In this document: in pieces, positions 59,601-64,000 of the stretch | Position numbering within the stretch: the first letter of the stretch is position 1 | How the letters are laid out: every line of letters starts with the position of its first letter | Source: Allium sativum | Taxonomy: Eukaryota; Streptophyta; Magnoliopsida; Asparagales; Amaryllidaceae | Length of the DNA: 64,000 bases | NCBI GenBank assembly: GCA_030737875.1 | Contig: CM060909.1 | Span: 392,779,565 to 392,843,564 of the forward strand | Reading direction: 5' to 3' | Notes under the pieces: generated by a model | The model's input: the letters and a program-made list of their open reading frames with translations, nothing else | Told to the model about the DNA's origin: nothing | The model's database searches: none | Program-made: the position numbers and the translations under genes

Positions 59601-62600
59601 AAAATAAAGGTTCATGTGTTGACAGTTTCATCCATTGAGATTGGTCATGTGTTGAACAAAATATTTTAGTAATAAAATTTACATCTTTATCAATATAAAA
59701 TAAAGGTTCATGTGTTGACAGTTTCATCCATTGAGATTGGTCATGTGTTGAACGAAATATTTTAGTAATAAAATTTACATCTTTATCAATATAAAATAAA
59801 GGTTCATGTGTTGACAGTACTCATCCATTGAGATTGGTCATGTGTTGAACGAAATATTTTGATAATAACAACTATTTTGAAAAAGAAATATTTGAAATAG
59901 AATATTTGAAAATAGAAATTTATGAAGCCGTGTTGATTAGATTGACGCCATTTTGACGTGAACGATATTTATATCGATTTTATTCATTTTGAAATGAATT
60001 GAATTGAAAACGATTTCGAAATGAATTGAATTGAAAACGATTTCGAAATGAATTGAATTGAAAACGATTTCGAAATGAATTGAATTGAAAACGATTTCGA
60101 AATGAATTGAATTGAAAACGATTTCGAAATAAATTGAATTGAAAACGATTTCGAAATGAATTGAAACGAATTCAAATTGAATTGAAAGCGAATTGAAATG
60201 AATTCAAATTGAATTGAAATGAATTCAAATTGAATTGAAATTTGAATTGAATAGAAATGAATTTTAAAACGAATTTATAAAAGAAGAATTCAATTTTGAT
60301 TTGAATTGAAAAGGAAGTTGAAATTGCTTTTGAAACGAATTTAAAACTATTTATATAATTCGTTTTAAATAGAAATCGACGAAATATATATTATATATAT
60401 TATATATATAATATAATGGCCTGAATAGAACGCGCCGCGCCGCGGCAATTCGCGAATTTCGACCATTAATTTCAAACGGACATTACGGGAGATCCGACCG
60501 TCGGATTCTCCTAAAACCGGAACCGTTGGGTTCGTATCGAAAAGAGCTTTCTAACGAATGTGATAAATTAGAAATCTAACGGTTGGATTTGGAATTATGT
60601 CCAAATCAAATATGAAAAAGGTCGCTATACGTGCAGTTCGATGGCCATTGGTGGAAATCGACTGTACGGGCCTTGATAAAATTATTAAAAATAGTAATAA
60701 TTTGTGTAAAATCATAAGAAATGATTTAGAAAGAATTGAGATGAAAAACTCCATATTTGAAAAGATAAAAATAGATTTTTATCGAAATGAACTAGTTTTG
60801 AACTAGAATTATAATTCTATTTATTTTTAAATAAGTAAATTGAATTTGAAAAAGGGTTTTAAAAATAACCAAAATTTCCAATGATTGCATTGGAATGGAT
60901 TTGAATCGAAATTGTCTTCGGAATATTTCGATGTTGGAATTCATGATTATACAGATGCTGTTAGGGGAATTTGAAAGATATATATTTATATCGTTATTTC
61001 CAACACGACATTTGTTAATCGTAGAATTTGATATTGAATATAAGCCGATATATTTTCTATTCAGAGCCTTGTATTGAATATCAAATGTGATTTGGGTTTG
61101 TCATGAATGGTGTCTTCACTAACACTGTCCTTGAACCCAGTTGAGAAAAGATTAAATCTTTTTATTTAGATTTAATGAAGTGTACCAATTGAATAATATT
61201 TAATTGGAATTGAATTGATATTGATTTTTGGGTTTATCGTGAACAGTGTTTTAAATAACACTCGTTCTTTAACCCGATAATTAATGGAATGTGACTTTGG
61301 GTTTGTCGTGAACCGTGTTTTAAATGACACGGATTCTTTAACCCAGTTAACGATTAAAACTAAGTGGAGTTTTAATGAATCTTTAATTAGATTGAAAAGA
61401 TCGAGAATGGAGTATCCCCAGTTTTGCTCCAGGCGATAGTTAAATCTTTAATTAGATTTGAACGTGAAATGGTAATTGAATTTACCGATAACACCGTGGT
61501 GTTAGATATGAAGTATTACCAGTTTTACTTCATGGGATGAATAGGTTGGGATTGAGAAATTAAAACCAATGATTACTTCGGTAAGGTTCGCTAATTCCGA
61601 CTAGTTGAATCGAAATTCAAAGGAAGATTAGAGAATAAATTCAGGAATTTATCTTGGATAAAATTAATGGGAACCTTTCCCTATGAATGTGAAATCAGAA
61701 ACTAACTGTCGGTTAGCTAAGCAGAACGGTTTTCTGGATATTGATCTGATGTTGGTTTCGGCCTTCGGGGTTAATATTTGGGGAATTATTCTCTTGATTA
61801 ATTTACGGTTAGTGACTGATGAATTGGAATGAGGCGTATGTTGTGTTTGTGTAACACTTATTTAAAATATACGCGAGTTATTCGGAAAGACCGGGTTTAT
61901 CCCATTCTGGATAACTGATACGACGATTAGTCGAAGATGAAGACGACGGTCGAAGACCGGAGGTCTTCATGTCGTTTGGGTAATTACTGATGATCTTGAT
62001 TGGGCTGTACACCCAAGAAGATGGAAACAGTTGGTGATCGTCCAGACGTACTTGGAGATCGATGGATATGCGGGGTACTAGGTGCCTCCGGTTTCGTTCA
62101 GACCCAGAACGGACTTGTAAATGGACTGTGTGTCTGACATCGGATTTCATTCTGTGTGACTGATATCAGTTGCATAGGATGGTTTGCCTGTGTGGCATGC
62201 CTAAGTGGCAAATGATCAAGGCTTCTGTTGAAAAGCAAAGTCTTGTGGTTGATGATCAAAGCACGGCCTTTGTGGCATAGCTTTGTGTAACGTTGAATCG
62301 CGAGCCTCACACCCCGGTATGAACCAGAAACGGGAGAAAGGACCTCAGGGAGGGCCTACGTTTCCTCCTAGCTAAAAGTGGCGTCAGTGGTTTTACACGC
62401 CCTGACGAGTTTGACTTATGTGGTTGTTGCTGTTGCGAGGCGCCTCGGTTAGATCGGACGATCCGGGTCCGATGGAGTCACTTGTTGGCTCGCTTACGCC
62501 CCAAAGGGCGGCGAAACGTAGTGCTCAGGCATTTTTAATCCACTCCGTGTGGACCGGCCCTGTCGCTCCAAGGGTCGATGCGTTCTGATCCTGAGACTCG

Positions 62601-63454
62601 GGCTAGGCAGTCTCGAATTCGGTAAGGACTATCTTTTGCCTTGGTTCATGACGGAAATCCAATTTCCAAATACGTGATCTTGCGGTTTTGATTGTAAACT
62701 TATATATGGCGACATAGTGTTATGGGGCATTCATGCCGCCTATGATTGATACTTATGATTTGAAGTTGTTTTATACACTATGCACTTATAGTAGTACCAA
62801 ATGATTTGTTTTAAACGTACTAAGCATGTTTGGCTATTATAAGGGAAAACCCTATCCTCGGCTGCGTTGCATTGTGTGATGGGACCTGGGTCTTATAATA
62901 GCTTCATTTTTCTTTATTTAGCATTGCGCTGTTGTTTTATGCACTGGTATTCTTGGGAGGAAACCCGTTCCGTGTTATACGGCGTGGTCCCTTGATTTAC
63001 CTAACTTTGAAAATAAAGATTAATAACTGTTTTAGTTCTCACACCGGTCACATGACTGACCTGGAGTTTATTGTTTTGACCTAAACTCTGGGTGCCCTTA
63101 TTTCGACACGGGCAGCTAGTAGTTTTGGTTTTGCAGATTTATATTCACAGGATCCTGGTTTACAGCTGGAACGATATCCGGAAAGCTTTGTATCCGTATA
63201 TCTCCTTCTAGTTGTGTATTGTATTATTTTCCGCTGCTATGTATTTAAATGAAATTTAAATCTCTGATATTTCTGTGTAATATTCATTTTTACTCTGTAT
63301 ATTCTTGTAATCTGATGTATTGTTGTAATATACAATGAAATGTTCTTCCGTCTGCGTTCTATGTTGTGGCTTGTTCTCAAACGATAGGGCGTTTCGAACG
63401 GTCTGGGTCGGTTTAGCGACTGGTTCGGACCGAGCGAAATTCCTTGCCGTCACA
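56646..63454 (+). repeat. E4 3' LTR (6809 bp)
   Basis: Copy of 48721-55634. Differs by scattered substitutions, one fewer 96-bp unit, two fewer 17-bp units, an extra AT stretch near 60390 and an extra GAATTCAAATTGAATTGAAA-like stretch near 60200. Confidence 0.94.
59407..59865 (+). repeat. 96-bp tandem repeat, five units, E4 3' LTR
   Basis: GGTTCATGTG at 59416, 59513, 59609, 59705 and 59801. Counterpart of 51482-52034. Confidence 0.9.
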
Positions 63455-63459
63455 ATACA

Positions 63460-64000
63460 AGTCATCCAGGAACAGGATGAACCGAAGGTACTCTCCTACT
63501 GCATCCAATATAGGAATCACCCCAAGGATCAATAGCGAGTAGTCCTTACAATCCATAGATTCCAACCACGACAGAACTACAGTTTATCTCTGTTTGCAAC
63601 ATCAGATATTTTTAGCAGTTCTTCCGTTTATGAAGATCCACGGTCTTCAGTGCTCCATCTCGATCATCTTTTGATATCTTCACGTATTTGTTGGTCGAAA
63701 TGGTTTTCGAATATAAATTCGATACCGGTCTTTCCGTACCAACAATCGTATTGGACAGTTTGATAGTCGATGATTTAACTATCAAAATAAACAGTGTTTC
63801 AATCATGACAATCCAATGAGTTCACTGGTTCAGTATTCGGTATCACTTGCCCTTTTTAATCAAAACAAATGTAAATTTAACACTCTTAAATATTTCGATA
63901 TTTCGAATATAGCTTTTCACTTCTTATTTAACATAAGTGTTATCCTTTTAACAAATCCATTTTTTACTTAGGAAAATCCTATATTATATTTAATTTTTCT
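63460..64000 (-). repeat. E6 5' LTR, third piece, to the window edge
   Basis: Resumes the sequence cut at 48720: GTCATCCAGGAACAGGATGAACC matches the text after TGTCAG at 1-45 and 10531-10575. 63700-63790 (CCGGTCTTTCC, TTTAACTATCAAAATAAA) matches 160-235. It continues off the window. No gene seen. Confidence 0.6.

Larger units (their letters stand above)
48721..63454 (+). mobile_element. E4: giant-LTR non-autonomous retrotransposon
   Basis: 14,734 bp with TG...CA ends and a perfect ATACA duplication (48716-48720, 63455-63459). LTRs of 6914 and 6809 bp enclose 1011 bp, so over 93% of the element is LTR. Primer site and polypurine tract are intact. LTR copies differ by well under 1% in the parts compared, mostly single transitions plus repeat-number changes, so it moved recently without encoding any recognisable protein. 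It interrupts E6. The primer site, polypurine tract and 5-bp duplication match those of E1, so proteins of a Tekay-type element are the likely source of its mobility. Confidence 0.95.

Overview
The window looks like intergenic heterochromatin from a flowering plant with a repeat-rich genome. I see no host gene, rRNA, tRNA or CRISPR array. Nearly all of it can be assigned to nested LTR retrotransposons. One carries an intact Ty3/gypsy chromovirus polyprotein of the Tekay/Del type. The others are coding-poor, with very long LTRs around internal regions of only about 1.0 to 1.2 kb. I call them E1 to E6 and LTR1.

Layout, left to right. Positions 1-3755 are an LTR part on the minus strand (LTR1), running off the left edge and probably inserted into the 3' LTR of E6. 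E6 is on the minus strand: 3' LTR part 3756-7998, polypurine tract from 7999, internal region to 9219, primer site 9207-9218, and a 5' LTR that begins at 9220. That 5' LTR is interrupted at 9353 by E5 and resumes at 47615. It is interrupted again at 48721 by E4 and resumes at about 63460, running off the right edge.

E5 (minus, 9353-47614, target duplication GAAAG) is itself split by three insertions: E1 (plus, 11601-23619, duplication TGAAT), E2 (minus solo LTR, 25218-28282, duplication AATTA) and E3 (minus, 29051-42974, duplication ATAAC with one mismatch). E4 (plus, 48721-63454, duplication ATACA) has LTRs of 6.9 and 6.8 kb around 1011 bp of internal sequence. E3 has the same plan with 6.4-kb LTRs and 1056 bp.

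How the parts may work together. E1 encodes one 1458-residue Gag-Pol: Gag, two zinc knuckles, protease, reverse transcriptase, RNase H, integrase and a C-terminal chromodomain-like tail. E3 to E6 encode no such protein. All carry an initiator-methionine tRNA primer site like E1's, the same style of polypurine tract ending next to TGTAA, and 5-bp target duplications where these can be read. The inference is that they are non-autonomous and use proteins from Tekay-type elements. Their giant LTRs share a modular plan: a 5' block of diverged units about 165 bp apart, a TATA box, a leader that differs from family to family, a splice-donor-like AAG/GT, AT-rich palindromic arrays, a GTGAG/CTCAC palindrome, simple tandem repeats, and a GC-rich 3' block. 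The family-specific leaders and the LTR-to-internal length ratio are the most unusual things here.

Relative ages from LTR pairs compared by eye: E1 (about 0.4% different) and E4 (well under 1%) are young, and E3 (about 2-3%) is older. E5 and E6 must predate what interrupts them. Least certain are the course of the E5 3' LTR between 9353 and 28685, and whether LTR1 is a solo LTR or part of a larger element.
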